A DNA stretch of 64,000 nt from Callorhinus ursinus (lineage: Eukaryota > Chordata > Mammalia > Carnivora > Otariidae). The notes beneath the pieces were generated by a model. It saw only the letters and a program-made list of their open reading frames with translations. It did no database searches and had not been told where the DNA came from. The position numbers and the translations under genes were made by a program. Location: assembly GCF_003265705.1 (NCBI RefSeq), contig NW_020313057.1, positions 3,259,893 to 3,323,892 of the forward strand, read 5' to 3'. Below are positions 20,180 to 32,289 of the stretch, piece after piece (position 1 is the stretch's first letter; each line of letters begins with the position of its first letter).

Positions 20180-22061
20180 CTATTTCATGCTGCTACCTTG
20201 CCACTCACTGGTATTAAAACCCCAGAGTCACATTCTCCCGTACTTCTTGGACATGGAAATTCCTCAAAGGAGAAATTTCTAAGATGGGAAGTACTTTCCA
20301 TACCTAAAGTTTCATGTTTCATGTTATAGTCAGTTTTGCTTTCTGTGTTATTCAGCACTAGTGCAATGGGGTTCTTCTTTAGGTGTTCAGAGCGTAGCCA
20401 GGGGAGACATAGACAGGACTGTTGAAATTAGCTTTCCCATCCACTGATAATCAGCTGATTAAAGACTGCAGAGGTTAAAGATGGTACAGAGCTCCCATCA
20501 ACCCCCTTGACTGTCTGGTTTCTGAAATAACCAAAACTAACTATGCCCCAGTTTGAAAAACTGAAATGAACACAATGGCTTCTCTTTCTTTCTTATACAT
20601 GTATTTACACACATTTTATTTACAGTCTTTGAGGCTTCCCAGTCCTCTTGAAGCCAAGGGTTCTTGAGGTAAAAATTCCTGTAAAGATGATCAACACTGA
20701 ATTGGCAGTTTTTTAAAAGGAGAGGCTCCAAAAGCCATCAAGTGGTCAATCTTAGACACAGGCAGTGGTTACGGTGGACTCTAGCTTTACGACCCTCTTT
20801 CTCTCCCAGCAATTTGCAAAGCCAACACGATTAGTCACCTCAGCCTTGGGCTCCAGAAGACTACCTTCTGCTTTGTCCTAGATAGCTGGGATGTCTAACT
20901 CTGGGCCACCTTCCAGTGTGGTCTGCAGTGCTCAAGGCCTGGACGTTTTGCCTCCTGGAGACCCATTTAGCTGCCACTCCAGATGTCTCCACCTAGGCCA
21001 ATTCATACAGAGCTCCTTGAGGGTAAACACCCCATTCCCATCAGGGGACAAGAAGAGAGCAGAGAATGCCCATAGACTACATGCTGGTAGGCAGGCATAT
21101 GAAGAACTTTTTTACCTGGACAGCCAAGACAGTTGGTATTGTATGGGAGCTTTGCTATGAGATACTGGTCTACTACAACCAAACCATATAGAATCTGTGG
21201 GCAACCTTCTCTCCTAAGGAACCAGGGAGCTGTTCTTCACATCATTTCCACCAGGCAAGGACAACAGTAAAAACAAAATTGCAAAGGATAAAGAAATGGA
21301 AACAAAGCAATTTGCAATAACATATTTCCACCACGAAGAATCTATTCCTTACTCAATGGATCTATTTAATGGAATTAAAATTTTGACACAAGTCGTCAAA
21401 ATTCTGTTCAGATCAAGACATCACTATGCCTCACAGAGGGTTATTCCACAACAGTCTGAGAGTGATGTTGGAGATGGAAGCCCAATGCATCTCTTAACAA
21501 ATCAGAAGGAATATGGATAGCCTGGTCGACAGTTCATAACGACCTCACTCTTTCCCTTCTCTAGGTATCTCCAGCAACTAGCCCTGATAAACATGCTTCC
21601 AAATAGTGGCAGTTACCACTTAGTGGGATGTGATATCTCCACATGTGGATCAGTTTGGATTTTCCTCATTAGCGCAGACACAAAATCATTCCCTTCCCCA
21701 GTGTTGAGGCTGCTCTAGGCCAAAGCCCGGCAGGATACTGAAACCTTGCTCATCAAAGTATTCTAGCTGTGTGCTCCAAGGTCAGGGCCTTGATCACTGC
21801 CCTGAGCAAACAGAAATGATTTCCTCTCTTGAGTCAGGTATCAGAAAGCCTGGAGCCAGGAGTAAGATCACCAGGGACACCAGTAAAGCTGAAAATGACC
21901 TCCACCTTGGCATTAACAAGTATTAGAATAATTCTGCCTTTCATTTTCTTAAAATATGGTCAAATTAAGCCCTTTGGACTCAGTTGATCTGGGAAAAGAC
22001 TTTTTCAAAAAAAGTTACAGAACAGCTTTACATGTTGCCCTGTGTCTTTTTAATAATATGT
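20180..22061. other. Non-coding DNA, no feature assigned
   Basis: Almost 2 kb carry no repeat or exon I can identify. Short frames (for example 20891-21160 and 21296-21520) show no domain. A 9-bp inverted repeat AATTTTGAC/GTCAAAATT lies at 21379-21403. Confidence 0.4.
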
Positions 22062-22062
22062 C

Positions 22063-22141
22063 TAACGGGCATGGTCAGTTGAGCATCCGACTCTTGACTT
22101 TGGCTCAGGTCATGATCTCGGGGTCTCAAGATCGAGCCTTT
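22063..22141 (+). mobile_element. SINEC fragment lacking its 3' half
   Basis: 'catggtcagttgagcatccgactcttgactttggctcaggtcatgatctcggggtctcaagatcgagcc' is the 5' half of an older carnivoran SINE, ending just after box B. There is no CT stretch, no A tail and no obvious TSD, so it is a decayed or deletion-trimmed copy. Confidence 0.85.
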
Positions 22142-22449
22142 GAGCACCTTGAAAAAGTAGCACAATTTCAGCAGAAAGAAGTCAAGGGGAGAAGTCCCGT
22201 CAGACATTGTGCACATGGGGTGGAAAAGGCAGGTGGATGCTGGGAAGGGATGGAGCATGTGGATTTGTTAGGCTGTAGTGGAACTGACATGAACTTATAA
22301 CAGCAGAAGGAGCAGAGCACGCCACCTGACTGGTAAAGGCATCACTGAGATTAAGCTGGTAGACAAGAGGGAGGCATTGAAAGTTCTGGAAGAGAGAAGT
22401 ATTATGCTAAAAAGCAGTGTTTTGTGAAGACTGTGGTGGTAGCTTTATT

Positions 22450-22898
22450 TCTTTATGAAGACTGCCAGAACAAAGTACGTAACTGGGTGGCTTAAAACAA
22501 CACAAATTTATTCTGTCACAGTTGTGGAGGCTGGAAGTGTGAAATCAAGGCATTGGCGGGGCCGTGCTCCCTCTGAAGGCTCTCGGGGAGAATCCATTGT
22601 GTGGCTCTCTTGTAGCTTCTGCTGGTTGTAGGCAATCTTTGGCATTCCTTTGCTTGTAGACGCTCCACTCCATTCTCTGTCTCTGCCATGCATGCCTTCC
22701 GTGTGATAATGTCTCCCCATCAAATTTGCCTCTTCTAATAAGGACACCAATGGTACTGGATTTGGGGCAAGCCCTACTATACTTTGATCTCTTCTTAACT
22801 TGACTAATGTCTGCAATGACTGTTTCCAAATGAGGTCACATCTGTTGGTTCCTGGTGGGCATGAATTTGAGGCGGGACACTATTCAACCCAGCCAAGT
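22450..22898 (-). mobile_element. LTR-like repeat, probably ERVL-MaLR, minus strand
   Basis: The plus strand has 'gccagaacaaagtacgtaactgggtggcttaaaacaacacaaatttattctgtcacagttgtggaggctggaagtg', 'aataaggacaccaatggtactggatttgggg', 'tttccaaatgaggtcacat' and 'gacactattcaaccca', the reverse complement of the landmark order of this LTR class. Confidence 0.75.
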
Positions 22899-23779
22899 AG
22901 CCAAACATAGGAAGAATTAGCATGAGGACCTTGCAACAGAGAGATAAAATGACGAAGGTCCAAGATGGTAACAACCCTGTGACAGAGAGGAGAGAGAGTG
23001 TAAAAGGCAGAGTCGGTGTCCTTGGGTGACTAGTTGGAAATGGTGAGGAGGGGAGTTAAAGGTAACCCAGAGATGGGGGGCCGGGCACCTGGGCGAGTGG
23101 TGGTGCCACCAACCCAGATCACCCAAGTAGAAAGCCACAGCTAGTTTAGTGAGAACTGAGTTTGATTTTATGTTTATTGCATAATTTTGGCAAAAGATGT
23201 AGCCCTATGTGGCTGACCAGACAGCTGGGCATTCAAGGCCAGAGTGCTGGACAGGAGCTAGGGCAGGTAGTGGGGATTTAGGAATAATGCAGCCGAAGGA
23301 GGTAGAGAAATTATCATCAGAGTGGATAAAGTTCCAGATGACAAGGGGATGCAGGGGGAAGGCAGACGATGGGACTGGGGAGAACAGCTTAATTGCACAT
23401 CAGAGAAGAAGGATGGGGGAAGGAAAGGCAGTGGGAGAATTTAAGAGGCCAGTGGGCAAGAAGTGAGGTGGCAAAGGGAAGGAAAAAATAGTTCTGTGAC
23501 TAAAGCTTGTGATTTAATCCTCTGCTAAAACATAAACTTATATTCTCGGACAATTCCTTTGAGTATTACCTTTGTATCCACACAGCACAACAAATTTGAG
23601 AATTTCTTCACAAAATAACATAGACTATATGGCGGAAATGACCCATAAAAAGAAAATCTGTCAGAAATAGATTTGTATTCTGTCCTCAGCAACTTCAATA
23701 TTATACATTCAAGGTTTTTGATTAAGAAAACATTCTTTTCAATATGCAGACAGATGACATGGTAACATATTGCAAGTAA
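22899..23779. other. Non-coding, purine-rich in part
   Basis: No repeat or gene was recognised. The stretch 23210-23470 is G/A-rich, which explains the open frame there. Confidence 0.45.
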
Positions 23780-24180
23780 AAGTATCCTTTTTAAAAAAGT
23801 TTTCTAAGTCTTATCCCACCTCTATGCCTTTAAGATTTTCAGTGTTTTTGAACTTATATGTAAATATAAACACACTATATGTTTTGTGTCTAGCTTCCAT
23901 CAATCAAAAATATATTCATAAGATTTACCCATGTTCTTGACTATAACAGAGGTTCATTCATCTTTATTGATATATTTTATCCCATTACATGATTATTCAA
24001 TATGAATATACCGTGTATTTTTCTCTTCTATTTCTGATGGGCATTTGAGTTGTTTTCATTTTGGAGCACTTAGGAATAATGCTGCTATGAAAATCCCTGG
24101 CATATCTTTTGGTGCTCATATAGATACATTTCTTTTGGGAATATGCCTAGATATGGGACTTATTTGCAAATGTTCCTAAT
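23780..24180 (-). repeat. Ancient LINE-1 ORF2 fragment, minus strand
   Basis: 'ggttcattcatctttattgatatattttatcccattacatgattattcaatatgaatatacc', 'gatgggcatttgagttgttttcattttggagcacttaggaataatgctgctatgaaaatccc' and 'ttcttttgggaatatgcctag' match the antisense L1M blocks around 'gatggacatttgggttgtttccagttttggctattatgaataaagctgctatgaac'. Confidence 0.8.
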
Positions 24181-24184
24181 TTTA

Positions 24185-25420
24185 AGTTTTGTTTAACATA
24201 ATAGCTCAGGTATGAAGATGATGATGTGTTTCCCTTTGGGTGCAGAAAACTAATCAACAAACAGACAAAAGAACTTCCAATTAGTTGGAATTTGAAGGAT
24301 GGAAAGTTAATCTGTACATAAAATGTTGAAATTTTGGAAACACTGCAGCAAAGCAAGGCTTTTTGAGAAATATCATAAGGAAGCTGGTAGGCTTCCTTAA
24401 GAAGCAGCTCTGAAAAATTGGAAGGACAGAAAGAGCTCTGTTCCATTTGGAGAAAGAAGAAGTGTTCTAATTGCCCAATTTCAGCATCAAAACAAAACAA
24501 AACAAAAAAGGAATCGAGTGTAACTCCATATACTCCATGACTTTTTCAAAGTACTGCAAGTTGCTGTTTTAAAAGCTTAATTATGATAAAATAACTCATT
24601 TTGCTTTCTCGCAAGGGAGTCATATAATTCCTTTAATTAAGAGGAAGCAAAACAGTTATTCCACTCTGAAAGCCTGGTACGTGCTTCTTCGAAGCCCAGA
24701 GAAGTGTATTTACATAGGCTTGTTGGTGAGACACCTCACCATTCCCTCTTCTCACACTCCACGCATTTCTGTCTCCACCACCTTCCCATCAAGACCTCGT
24801 TAAAGAAAACACCTGCATGAGGAAGGCAGAACCCGCCGTACCCAGCACACGGCTGAACCCCATCTCTTGCTCACCTCAGTGCCTGTGAAGAACGCATTTG
24901 CAGAGAGCAAAAAGAAGACGCCTGAATTAATCTGTGGTGTCTGAGGAATCCACAGTCCTCTTAACCAGGGATGGAGGCAAGAGCACAGGAGGTAGATAAT
25001 AGATAGAAAATCTGGACCTGGGCCCCTGGTTCCATGCTGGCCTTGGGCAGACAGGCCAACAAAGGCCAAAGGCCCCAAGGGCCTGTTCCCTCATCGCTAG
25101 TCCCAGATGAACATTATACTCCTCCCCCCACTTCAAGAATTACATCACTGTATGTTCTTTGCTCCAACATTCACTTCAACTAAATTCCTTTGGTACCATT
25201 ATTGAATCTCTCTATGACACAATGGAGAAGCTATTAAGAGTGTCTTGTAAATGGATACCAGATATTTGCCAGCAGACCCCCCCACCAACCACACTTTTTA
25301 ACCAGCTCTGCTTCCTCACGAGAGCTCTCTCTGTTTCGTTCAACAGAGGAATGATTTTCCCTCAATGACAGGGGACAAGTGATTGCTCACAAAACTAGAA
25401 GGCTTTATACACACAGGCCC
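24185..25420. other. Non-coding DNA without recognised features
   Basis: A short (AAAAC)n run at about 24489-24508 is the only structure seen. The minus-strand frame 24147-24500 (117 codons) overlaps the L1 remnant and is not a gene. Confidence 0.45.
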
Positions 25421-25424
25421 AGTG

Positions 25425-25640
25425 TGTGGTTGTATCAGATTCCGGGGCCAGGAGACTTGAGCTCGTGTTCAGACTGCAGCATTGAACCGGCTGTGTGACT
25501 GTGACCGAGTGACTTAACCTTTCTGTTCCTGAGTTTCCCCATCTGTGAAATGGGATGGAATGGGATAACCACTTAATTGGGCTACTGTGAGAATTAAATA
25601 AGTTCATATTTGTAAGGCACTTAAAATAGGGCCTGGTGCA
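25425..25640 (+). repeat. MIR SINE, plus strand
   Basis: 'ccaggagacttgagctcgtgttcagac', 'gctgtgtgactgtgaccgagtgacttaacctttctgttcctgagtttccccatctgtgaaatggga' and 'gggctactgtgagaattaaataag..aggcacttaaaatagggcctgg' follow MIR closely. Confidence 0.92.
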
Positions 25641-25652
25641 GAGCAAAGATTA

Positions 25653-25695
25653 GATGGGTGATAGGTAGGTAGGTAAATAATAGATGATAGATGAG
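25653..25695 (+). repeat. Short GATA/GGTA-rich simple repeat
   Basis: Imperfect tetranucleotide units (gataggtaggtaggtaaataatagatgatagatg) directly follow the MIR 3' end, a common birthplace of microsatellites. Confidence 0.75.
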
Positions 25696-25699
25696 CAAG

Positions 25700-26514
25700 G
25701 GAGCAAGCAATAACATCTTACTTAGAAATTAGAAATGCAAATCTTTAGATGTGAAAGACCTGCTTCACCAGTAGTATATACAACATCTACCCCATTGTGA
25801 GCAAAAAGGATATTATTAAACAACAGTAGAGGTAAATGGCCTAAGTACAGGTCATGTTCTATAAAATAGTCTAACAATTCAGGAGTCTAAGCATTTCCAG
25901 GCACAGGATTAATAGCTTAGGGCTGGCAGTATATGACAAAATCTCTACAACCTCAATGCAAACTCGATAGAAAACAAGCTCGGTGAATATTTAATATGTT
26001 AAAATTAAGTTAAATGAATTAAATGAATTATTTCATGTGTCGACTGCTGTTCTGTAATGATTTCTTACACGCCCAAGAAATCCATGGTGTCTACACTGTC
26101 CCTTTCAAAAATGCCCAAGAAATGGTATCCTGAAGGTCAGTGTTGATGATCATTTTTCCAAACACAGCTCGTGTGACCTGGAGAATAAGTGGAAACCTAA
26201 GCAGATATTAGTCAAGGAATAAAATAGAGGCCCACCATGAGGTTAGTGAGGCAGGAGGCTCATCCTTGCCGATACAAGCCGTGGCTAACAGGTCTGCTCA
26301 ACAAAGCCACAGGGAAACTGCAACTGTACTTAGAAGTGTTGACGCTCATATATCTTGGCACACCATGGAAATGCTGAGGACCTTTATTGCCTACCCTACT
26401 GATCCTCCATGAGATTAGCTTCTGAGTTTGGGAGATTCGCAATTGAGTAGCTGACAAGTGTGATCAATTTCGTCCAGTCCACATTTGACCAGGCGTCATA
26501 GTCCAAAGTCTGTC
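25700..26514. other. Non-coding DNA without recognised features
   Basis: Nothing recognised. Confidence 0.45.
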
Positions 26515-26532
26515 AAGATTCAACCTTTTCGT

Positions 26533-26730
26533 GGGGCGCCTGGGTGGCTCAGTTGGTTAAGCGACTGCCTTCAGCTCGGGTCATGATCCTGGAGTCCCGG
26601 GATCGAGTCCCACATCGGGCTCCCTGCTCAGCAGGGAGTCTGCTTCTCCCTCTGACCCTCTTCCCTCTCATGCTCTCTATCTCTCGTTCTCTCTCTCTCA
26701 AATAAATAAATAAAATCTTAAAAAAAAAAA
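26533..26730 (+). mobile_element. Young carnivoran SINE (SINEC), plus strand
   Basis: The body is near consensus: 'ggggcgcctgggtggctcag', 'ggttaagcgactgcc', 'gggatcgagtcccacatcggg', 'ctccctgctcagcagggag', a CT stretch and an (AAAT)n tail. It is flanked by a perfect 18-bp TSD AAGATTCAACCTTTTCGT (26515-26532 and 26731-26748). It is one of the youngest insertions in the window and a good candidate for lineage-restricted presence or absence. Confidence 0.98.
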
Positions 26731-27150
26731 AAGATTCAACCTTTTCGTTGTTTTGATATCTCTTCTCAAGGCCGAAGGGAAATTTTACAAAGGGGACTAT
26801 TTGGATGAATTACCCTTCGTTCTTGCTCAGGGTGGTTTTAATTTTCATTCATCCTAACAGGTGTGTTTGGGGGTATGTAATACAGACATGCATAAGGGAG
26901 CCATTAATAAAGATTCTCTTAAATTGCCTTTAAATGTGGACTTCAGTGGGTAAATGGGTCATCTTGTTGTTGATCATTAGTGTATGCCCATCACTGGAAT
27001 GTTTATGAGACACAGCTGGACCCATTTGGATCAATGAAGCCTTGGTTTAAAAAAGGGAATTAGTATTAAGGAATTTTTGTGAACAATATTTTCACTTATT
27101 AGAGGAGATTTTAAATTGAAGTTTAATTTTAAATTTTAAATTGAATTTTA

Positions 27151-27176
27151 ATGTGATGCTGTTTTTCGCATCACAT
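27151..27176. other. Perfect 9-bp inverted repeat (hairpin)
   Basis: ATGTGATGC (27151-27159) and GCATCACAT (27168-27176) are exact reverse complements around an 8-nt T-rich loop. It follows an AT-rich stretch with overlapping 'ttaaatt' repeats. No function is implied. Confidence 0.8.
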
Positions 27177-27239
27177 CGCCCAAGGTTCAGAAGTTAGCTA
27201 TTGCACCCTGTGGCTGAGGGTGTCAGGAATCAGGCGCTC

Positions 27240-27690
27240 TCCATTTTATGGGAGTATAAATTGGTACAAATGCTACAGAGAGTAAAAATTACAATATCAT
27301 TTTTTTTTAAATGCACACGATCTTTGAGCCAACAATTCCACTTCTAGAATTCTACCTTAAAAATATTTTCATACCTGGGCAAAATGCATTTTCATGTTGC
27401 CTTAGCAACCATTAATAGGGGATAGGTTAAATGAAATCTTCCAGACAATGAAATACTATTTACAGTTGTAAATAATTACAATATATATATTACATATACA
27501 TATCACATACACAAATGGTAATATTTTATGCCTGAATCTGATTGGAACATTCCCAGAAATAGTAAAGGGTTGCCTCTAAGGGGAACTAGGTGGCTATAAG
27601 TCAGAGGTATAAAAGAGACTAACTTTTTAGCTGTACTCTTATTAATTTTTAATTTTGTATCATCTGCATATACTACCTATTCTAAACCAT
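27240..27690 (+). repeat. Ancient LINE-1 3' end (L1M/HAL1 type), plus strand
   Basis: 'gtataaattggtacaaatgctacagagag', 'cgatctttgagccaacaattccacttctagaattctacctt', 'accattaataggggataggttaaatgaaat' and 'gacaatgaaatactatttacag' match the end of L1M ORF2 in sense orientation. They are followed by 3'UTR-like sequence ('agtaaagggttgcctctaaggggaactaggtggc'). Confidence 0.8.
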
Positions 27691-30600
27691 TAACAAAACA
27701 AGTTTCAGAAAAGAGGACCTCGGTCTTGTGGACAGAATTCAGGTTGCTCCCTCCCAGGCGCTTGCTTAGAGAAGAGTCTTCATCATGGTGAGGCCTGTAG
27801 CTCCCAGAGAGCGCTGCCCATTCCAGTACAAGCCCGCAAGGATGTGCGTTGATTGAGAAGTGAAATAAGCCTCACTCCACTCTCCCTTGGTCGGCTTTTG
27901 TCCCTTCTCCACACCTCTCAGGGTGAAGGCAGAGTGTTTATTTAGGCTTTCCTCTCTGCCTTGCTGAGGTTGTTCTCAATGCTAAGAGAGCTGATGAGGG
28001 GTTAAATCACATGGATCTATCTCCAGTGATTCGCCCATCAGCTCACTCCTGCGTGTCTCAGTCTGTTTTAGTAGCAGTGAGGATGTACTGAAAACTAGAG
28101 ATGAAGCCACAGGCGTCAGGGCTGAATTGCTGCTGAGGACCCTCTCATCCTCCGGTTCCAGGGTCCAGTCCCTGATCCACACAGGCCTGAAATAAAGTCC
28201 TTGGAGCGTGGCAGAAAATATACACAGACAACAGAGGGACTTGGCCATCCAGCTGACTTCCTTCCACTTTAGAATTTGAGATTATATCTCTTCCATTTTT
28301 GCTGTGTGTTGAACTGTCTTTTCTTTAATAAAATCATGGTGATGGCAGATGATAATTGGCTTGTTTTTGTTATTTTTTTTAATGCCCCAACTTAGCATAT
28401 TGGCAATCCCAGCTTGGTCCCCCCAGTATTTAACTTGATGTGCAAATTGTACTGTGCCATAATGCCCAACATCTAGAAACCTTTGTCTAATCTCTGCCCA
28501 GAATTAGACCCAGGAGGAAACTGAGCCAAAGAGGCTGAGATTCTACAGTCACGGACTGGGGAGCCCAGCGTTGCTCCTGCCTCGGCTGCCCTGGGACAGC
28601 CTCCCTGTGCAGGGAGAAGGACACACTGCCCTGTCCTCACTGGGCCTGTGACTTCCAGTTCCAACCAGCCAGCCCACCGGTAGCCACGTGGAAAGCAAGT
28701 TACAGCAGATCCTGGCTGTTTGTGAAGCAATCCCATGGAATTAGCTCTTGGGTCATTCACTCTCCATATTAAGCCAAAGGTCCTATGTAAAAAATGAGAG
28801 AAGCAATATTAATTATAGAGACAGCCCTAATAACTTGGGACAAGTCACAAAGCAAGTAGAAACTTTCATCTTTATGTATCATAATTAATAATATACTCAA
28901 TAAAGCATCTGTTACTAAGGTTTTCACACTTTAATGCCTTGTTGTCTTGATGTGACCAGTGGGTCTTTCATCTTACCATATTTTGAAAAAGATTCACTCT
29001 ACTCTGATTGTTGCACAGATTCAGAAGAGAAGCAGAACTCTAAGACACCTGAATGCTTTGGACTCCAATTTAAGGCTGAGGAAGATCAGTGAAGAACTCC
29101 TCCGTGCCCCTGCCTTAGCAGGCTCATGTTCCTACTATGAAATCACCCCAAGAACTGTAGTTGTTGTGGAAATGTCAGAGAACCTATGATGCAGTGAGCC
29201 CTCCTCCCCTCAAAGATGGCCCGAGTGAGGATGTTAGGGCCTGGTCTCTGGAGCAGTACTGCCGTGGCGAGATACATTCATGTCATTTCAAGTCCTTCTC
29301 TCATCCAGGTTCACGCTCTAGCTAACCTTGGCCAGGGTATTGTCAATTGCATCTGAAGCTTAGGTTTTTCTCATTGATTAGGGCTGTGAGGTGTGGGTAG
29401 AGGCCACCCAAAGCCCAAGATCCATACCCCTTCAGAGTACCTCTAACAAAAATATTTATCTTGTTGTTTTGTGGAAGCTTCGTTTTTCTCAGTGATGGTA
29501 ATTGCACAAGGGTTAAAGGTCAAGAGCAATCTTCCCACTGCAATTATGTAGCCGGCTATACCCAGAATGCTCTTCCAAGTTCTGAAGATCTTATGTGGAA
29601 AACACAAGGCCGTGACCAAGGAAGGACAGAGCAACAGTTAGGAGCCAGTGTCTTGGGATTCCAATCACCTATGAGCTCTTAGAGAACCTTGTTCATGTGA
29701 TGCTCGCCTGCCACAGTCAACTCACTGGGCCCGGCCATCTCCCCTGCAGCTTGAGGAGTAAGGCCAGGACATGCAAGATACAACACATGCATTTTGATCA
29801 GCCCCTGGGAAAAGTCAAAATGAAAAGTCAAGATCAAGTGCCATAGCCTCCTGGCCTGTCCTTAGTGGAGGACCCTAAGGTCCAAATGGAAAAATGTTCA
29901 AGTTACACTTAGATCACTCTTGCTATTCGAGGACATAGTATCTCAAGAATATACTGGAGATGAGTAGATATTTAGCTCCATTCCAGACCTGTCTGGTAAT
30001 TATTACAGCCTCTCAAATCACTCTTTAGTTGGTCTGGAGCAATAGGCTACTAAGTTACCAAGACTGGTCAGGATATCCCTGAGTCCTAAACACCATTCTC
30101 TTCTGCCCAAATGCGCACAGCCATATTTCCTTCCATCCAGATTCTCCTCTCTTGTGTTACCACTGGTCAAGCCCAGGGAGGCTGTCCCCCAACAACAGAT
30201 GAGAGAGGAGGGGTCGGGGGAGGCTGACCACCACACTGATATCATGGAGAGCAGGTTGATGTCAGTTTGTATTTGGACCTGTTGCGTTCACAGTGATTAA
30301 GTGATCAGTTCACCATGTTTTCTGTGTAGTTACATTATACAAAGACTTTTATGTATACTGGTATGTGTTATTTCATTATAGATTACTTTTGTTTTATTGC
30401 TTCTTTACGTAGCAGAGAGATGTGTTGATATTTTTTAAAGATTATGTGTAGGCAGGTTACATTATCTATGATTTCACTTGAGGACAGTAAGGAACATTAT
30501 AAAAGATTCTTTATAACAAAAGACCATTGACTCTGAAAGGATTAAGAGTCATTGATCATTCTAAGGCAACATGAGGAAGGCTTCTGGGGAGAGAAAACCC

Positions 30601-30726
30601 AATCCAAGTCAGTTACTCAAGATGGATGGTGGTTCTCTTACCACCAGCAGACTCACTCATTTGGGCAATGACATAACTGAGCCAACTTGTCACTCATAGG
30701 TCCCCAAAGAGGAACATATGTAACAG
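27691..30726. other. Three kilobases of non-coding DNA, nothing assigned
   Basis: No exon with convincing splice context and no named repeat was recognised. Short frames (for example 28473-28760, 28959-29189 and 29443-29682) show no domain. Confidence 0.4.
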
Positions 30727-31066
30727 TAATGTCTTAGTCTCTTCAGGCTGTTATAACAATATACCATAGACCAGTGCCTTACAAGCAACAGAAATTTACT
30801 TCTCATAGTTCTGGAGGCTGGGAAGTCCAAGATCAAGCGCTGGCCAGGCCAGTGTCTGGTGAGGACCCACTTCTGGCTTCATTGTCCTATCACTTCTTGG
30901 TTTGTAGATAACTGTCTTCTAGCTATGACTTCACATGGCAGTAGGAAGGGGCAAGGGAGCTCTCTGGGGCCTCTTTTATAAGGACACTAATTCCATTCAT
31001 GAGGGCTCCCCCCTTCATGACCTAATGACCTCCCAGAGGCCCCACCTCAAAATACCAACACATTGC
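30727..31066 (-). mobile_element. MST-like LTR, minus strand, left part (split by L1)
   Basis: 'gtcttagtctcttcaggctgttataacaatataccatagacc', 'cagaaatttacttctcatagttctggaggctgggaagtccaagatcaa', 'cttcacatggcag' and 'tcttttataaggacactaattccattcatgagggctcc' are the reverse complement of MST-class landmarks. The LTR is cut at the target site of the L1 that follows and resumes at about 31950. Confidence 0.88.
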
Positions 31067-31949
31067 CTACACTGTTGGTGGGAATGCAAGCTGGTGCAAC
31101 CACTCTGGAAAACAGTATGGAGGTTCCTCAAAAAGTTGAAAATAGAGCTACCATATGATCGAGCAATTGCACTACTGGGTATTTACCCCAAAGATACAAA
31201 TGTAGGGATCCGAAGGGGTATGTGCACCCCAATGTTTGTAGCAGCAATATCCACGATAGCCAAACTGTGGAAAGAGCCAAGATGTCCGTCGACAGATGAA
31301 TGGATAAAGAAGANNNNNNNNNNNNNNNNNNNNNNNNNNNNNNNNNNNNNNNNNNNNNNNNNNNNNNNNNNNNNNNNNNNNNNNNNNNNNNNNNNNNNNN
31401 NNNNNNNNNNNNNNNNNNNNNNNNNNNNNNNNNNNNNNNNNNNNNNNNNNNNNNNNNNNNNNNNNNNNNNNNNNNNNNNNNNNNNNNNNNNNNNNNNNNN
31501 NNNNNNNNNNNNNNNNNNNNNNNNNNNNNNNNNNNNNNNNNNNNNNNNNNNNNNNNNNNNNNNNNNNNNNNNNNNNNNNNNNNNNNNNNNNNNNNNNNNN
31601 NNNNNNNNNNNNNNNNNNNNNNNNNNNNNNNNNNNNNNNNNNNNNNNNNNNNNNNNNNNNNNNNNNNNNNNNNNNNNNNNNNNNNNNNNNNNNNNNNNNN
31701 NNNNNNNNNNNNNTATGTCAGAGGGGGAGATGAACCATGAGAGATGATGGACTCTGAAAAACAAACTGAGGGTTCTAGAGGGGAGTGGGTGGGGGATGGG
31801 TTAGCCTGATGATGGGTATTAAAGAGGGCACGTTCTGCGTGGAGCACTGGGTGTGATACACAAACAATGAATCATGGAACACTACATCAAAAACTAATGA
31901 TGTAATGTATGGTGATTAACATAACAATAAAAAATTTAAAGAAAAAAAA
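31067..31949 (+). mobile_element. 5'-truncated LINE-1, plus strand, nested in an LTR and holding an assembly gap
   Basis: The left part codes for the end of L1 ORF2 ('gttggtgggaatgcaagctggtgcaaccactctgg' to 'gatgaatggataaagaaga'). After the N run comes the 3'UTR and the terminal block 'catcaaaaactaatgatgtaatgtatggtgattaac' with an A-rich tail. The TSD TACCAACACATTG / TACCATCACATTG (about 31054-31066 and 31950-31962) has one difference. The element is dead: it lacks ORF1 and most of ORF2. The long open frames reported across the Ns are artefacts of reading N as sense. Confidence 0.95.
31314..31713. other. Assembly gap, 400 N
   Basis: There are exactly 400 undetermined bases. The flanks are both parts of one L1, so the missing bases should be the ORF2 end and the start of the L1 3'UTR. 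Homologous sequence at about 2143-2743 (opposite strand) shows what belongs there. The round size suggests an estimated gap. Confidence 0.99.
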
Positions 31950-32022
31950 TACCATCACATTGGGGGTTAGGTTTTCTGCCTATGAGTTTTGGGGGAACCT
32001 AAACGTTCAGTCCCCAGCAACT
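31950..32022 (-). mobile_element. MST-like LTR, minus strand, right part
   Basis: After the L1 tail, 'accatcacattgggggttaggttttctgcctatgagttttgggggaacctaaacgttcagtcc' continues the LTR exactly where 31066 left it (family: 'accatcacattgggggttaggatttcaacatatgaattttggggga'). Confidence 0.88.
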
Positions 32023-32049
32023 AGTAATCATCGTATAGTTCCTGTGTGC

Positions 32050-32250
32050 ATAGCTTCTCATTTCAGACTAGCTCTAAGTGCTTTACCTTTATCGTGTTTG
32101 TTCTCAAAACAACCCTGGAAGGCATGGAAATCTTTTAAATCCCACACAACTTTTATAGATGAGAAAGAGTCATCAAAAACATCCGTAAAAGATTTGGGAG
32201 AATGTGGTAAGGATCTGTGTTTCCAAAACCTGCATTTGAACTCTGCAAAG
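32050..32250 (-). repeat. MIR SINE, minus strand (diverged)
   Basis: 'ctctaagtgctttacctttatcgtgtttgttctcaaaacaaccctggaaggcatgg' and 'acttttatagatgagaaagag' follow the reverse complement of MIR, with lower similarity further right. Confidence 0.65.
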
Positions 32251-32289
32251 CGAGGTGTCTTTAGAAAACACAGGTGGCAGAGCTGAGGT

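Noticed and set aside
30935..31747. Open frame of 270 codons on the plus strand (and 239/193 codons on the minus strand)
   Set aside because: More than half is the N gap translated as X, and the rest is the MST-like LTR and the end of L1 ORF2.
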